Assembly: GCA_007570905.1 (NCBI GenBank) | Contig: RKSI01000116.1 | Span: 1 to 6,609, forward strand | Reading direction: 5' to 3' | Length of the DNA stretch: 6,609 bases | Source of the DNA: Gammaproteobacteria bacterium | Lineage (GTDB): Bacteria > Pseudomonadota > Gammaproteobacteria > Poriferisulfidales > Oxydemutatoraceae | Shown here: piece after piece, positions 5,309-6,609 of the stretch | How the letters are laid out: each line of letters opens with the position of its first letter | How positions within the stretch are numbered: position 1 is the stretch's first letter | The notes under the pieces: model-generated | Seen by the model: only the letters and a program-made list of their open reading frames with translations | Databases searched by the model: none | Told to the model about the DNA's origin: nothing | Made by a program: the position numbers and the translations under genes

Positions 5309-6609
5309 TCATGTTGCGGCTTTGGTTTTCCCGTTTTTCCCGGTTTCCTCGCTCCATGCGCCCGCCAGCCGCGCAACGGGCATGGCGCCGAGGTCCTTGC
5401 CGTCGAGCGAGCGCACCGCAACGGTCTTGCCGGAGCGTTCCGCGTCGCCTGTAATCAGCATGTAGGGAACACGCTTGAGCGTGTGTTCCCTTATTTTATA
5501 ATTTATCTTCTCATTTCTCAAGTCCTCTGCGATGCGGAAACCGCGGGCGCGCAAATCCCCCGCCACCGCCGCCGCGTAGTCGCGCTGGGCGTCGGTGATG
5601 TTCATCACCACGCCCTGCACCGGCGCCAGCCACAGCGGGAATTTGCCGGCGTGGTTCTCAATCAGGATGCCGATGAAGCGCTCCAGCGAGCCGAGGATGG
5701 CGCGGTGTATCAGCACCGGCGTCCGGCGCGCGCCGTCGGCGGCGATGTATGCGGCGCCGAGGCGCCCCGGCATCGAGAAGTCAATCTGGATGGTTCCGCA
5801 CTGCCACTTGCGGCCCAGGCTGTCGGTCAGCGTGAAATCAATCTTCGGGCCGTAGAACGCGCCCTCGCCCGGCTGCATCGCATACTCGAGGCGGCGCGCT
5901 TTCAGCGCCTCTTGCAGCGCGCCCTCGGCCTTGTCCCACAGCGCGTCGTCGCCGACGCGCTGCGGCGGGCGCGTGGACAGCGCGACCAGCACCTCTTCAA
6001 AACCGAAGTCGCGATAGACGCGGAACATCATATCTATCAGCGCCGCGATCTCCGGCTGCAACTGTTCCTCGCCGCAGAAGATGTGGGCGTCGTCCTGGGT
6101 GAAGCGGCGCGCGCGCATCAGGCCGTGCAGCGTGCCGGAAGGCTCGTTGCGGTGGACGACGCCGAACTCGGCAAGGCGGTACGGCAGGTCGCGGTAACTC
6201 TTCAGGCCCTGGTTGTAAATCTGGATGTGCGCCGGGCAGTTCATCGGCTTGACCGCGTAGTCGCGCTTCTCCGACTCGGTCGAGAAAATCATGTCGCCGA
6301 ACTTGTCCCAGTGGCCGGAGCGCTCCCACAGCGAGCGGTCGAGCATCTGCGGCGTGTGCACCTCGTGATAGCCGGCGCCGGCGAGCGCGGCGCGCATGTA
6401 GTCCTCGACCAGGCGGTACAGCGTCCAGCCGTTCTCGTGCCAGAACACCATGCCCGGCGCCTCGGGCTGGAAATGAAACAAATCCATCTGCGCGCCGAGG
6501 CGCCGGTGGTCGCGTTTGCCGGCCTCTTCCAGTCGCGCCAGGTGCGCCTTGAGTTGCTTGCGGTCGGCCCACGCGGTGCCGTAAATCCGCTGCAACATCT
6601 CGTTGTTGT
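5309..6609 (-). CDS. thrS: Threonine--tRNA ligase (ThrRS), C-terminal two thirds, 5' end outside window
   Basis: Cytosolic class II synthetase that charges tRNA-Thr with threonine using ATP. The frame is open to the window edge, and residues Asn-Asn-Glu precede the first visible Met (6598), so that Met is internal. Counting from it, the zinc ligands are Cys121 (in KPMNCPAH), His172 (TQDDAHIF) and His298 (PVLIHRAILGS). Their spacing of 51 and 126 residues equals that of E. coli ThrRS (C334, H385, H511), so about 213 residues precede this Met. The missing part is the TGS domain and most of the editing domain. Visible are the class II catalytic core (motif 2 around FGVVHRNEPSG, motif 3 around HRAILGSLERFIG) and the anticodon-binding domain (APVQGVVMNITDAQ to the C terminus). 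The usual Gly after the zinc Cys-Pro is Ala. Ends in TGA, 13 nt before infC. A run of rare AT-rich codons at about 5480-5521 probably reflects an embedded promoter. Confidence 0.98.
   Translation of the reverse strand, partial: NNEMLQRIYGTAWADRKQLKAHLARLEEAGKRDHRRLGAQMDLFHFQPEAPGMVFWHENGWTLYRLVEDYMRAALAGAGYHEVHTPQMLDRSLWERSGHWDKFGDMIFSTESEKRDYAVKPMNCPAHIQIYNQGLKSYRDLPYRLAEFGVVHRNEPSGTLHGLMRARRFTQDDAHIFCGEEQLQPEIAALIDMMFRVYRDFGFEEVLVALSTRPPQRVGDDALWDKAEGALQEALKARRLEYAMQPGEGAFYGPKIDFTLTDSLGRKWQCGTIQIDFSMPGRLGAAYIAADGARRTPVLIHRAILGSLERFIGILIENHAGKFPLWLAPVQGVVMNITDAQRDYAAAVAGDLRARGFRIAEDLRNEKINYKIREHTLKRVPYMLITGDAERSGKTVAVRSLDGKDLGAMPVARLAGAWSEETGKNGKTKAAT
5465..5490. repeat. Inverted repeat (hairpin) inside thrS; terminator-like on the plus strand
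   Basis: The plus-strand arms are GGGAACACGC and GCGTGTGTTCCC around a TTGA loop. They give a 10-bp stem with a 2-nt bulge. On the plus strand it is followed at once by TTATTTTATAATTTAT, the layout of a Rho-independent terminator for antisense transcripts. On the minus strand it lies directly downstream of the candidate infC promoter, so it would form at or near the 5' end of that transcript. The bases also encode the conserved ThrRS segment REHTLKRVPY, so part of the symmetry could be accidental. Confidence 0.5.
5493..5521 (-). promoter_or_regulatory. Candidate sigma70 promoter inside thrS, directed at infC
   Basis: On the minus strand, TTGAGA (5516-5521; 5 of 6 match to TTGACA) is followed by a 17-nt spacer and TAAAAT (5493-5498; 5 of 6 match to TATAAT). 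An overlapping TATAAA (5495-5500) would give a 15-nt spacer. The site sits in an AT-rich island inside otherwise GC-rich coding DNA, about 200 nt upstream of infC. E. coli is known to have infC promoters inside thrS, so the location has precedent. The predicted start (about 5486) would fall at the foot of a hairpin. Activity is inferred from sequence only. Confidence 0.55.

Noticed and set aside
5286..5312. Eight-codon ORF (MNRRTASS) whose ATG overlaps the thrS stop and which runs through the infC RBS.
   Set aside because: It has no RBS of its own and no amino-acid pattern suggesting a leader peptide. An ATGA overlap is easily accidental.
5296..5421. infC extended to the in-frame ATG at 5421.
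   Set aside because: It would add 42 residues not found in IF3, overlaps the thrS coding end, and ignores the consensus Shine-Dalgarno in front of the ATC codon.
3537..5454. Plus-strand open frames of 263 codons (3537-4328) and 322 codons (4486-5454).
   Set aside because: They span several well-identified minus-strand genes, show low-complexity Arg/Ala/Leu composition and resemble no known protein family.
1..6609. A novel defence, mobile or biosynthetic system.
   Set aside because: Every gene belongs to the conserved thrS-to-ihfA translation operon, and there is no space left for another system.

Overview
This window is a housekeeping translation-apparatus cluster, read entirely on the minus strand. 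In transcription order (right to left) it holds thrS (3' two thirds only), infC, rpmI, rplT, pheS, pheT, ihfA and a small MerR-family regulator gene. The DNA is GC-rich, and seven of the eight genes end in TGA. The gene order thrS-infC-rpmI-rplT-pheS-pheT-ihfA-merR is the classic arrangement of Gamma- and Betaproteobacteria. The proteins look proteobacterial (a true IHF alpha subunit and a proteobacterial-type IF3). I cannot place the organism further than a GC-rich beta/gammaproteobacterium.

Layout: thrS runs off the right edge and ends at 5309. infC follows after 13 nt and begins with a non-canonical ATC codon behind a perfect AGGAGG. rpmI follows after 4 nt, rplT after 12 nt, pheS after 33 nt and pheT after 11 nt (GTG start). 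ihfA follows after 23 nt, and merR overlaps the end of ihfA by 29 nt. No stretch over 40 nt lacks a gene, apart from the 18 nt at the left edge. I see no tRNA, mobile element, CRISPR array or accessory gene.

The genes serve protein synthesis: two aminoacyl-tRNA synthetases (Thr; Phe alpha and beta subunits), initiation factor IF3 and 50S proteins L35 and L20. Two DNA-binding proteins follow, IHF alpha and a MerR-type protein. The tight spacing implies one polycistronic operon with translational coupling.

The interesting signals lie in the DNA inside or between the genes. (1) infC has an AUC start. (2) An AT-rich island of rare codons inside thrS carries a near-consensus sigma70 promoter (TTGAGA, 17 bp, TAAAAT) aimed at infC. 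(3) A strong hairpin lies directly downstream of that promoter and, read on the opposite strand, resembles an intrinsic terminator. (4) A second AT-rich, rare-codon island inside the 3' end of pheT could hold an ihfA promoter. (5) The short rplT-pheS gap leaves no room for an E. coli-style pheM attenuator. I found no previously undescribed multi-gene system.
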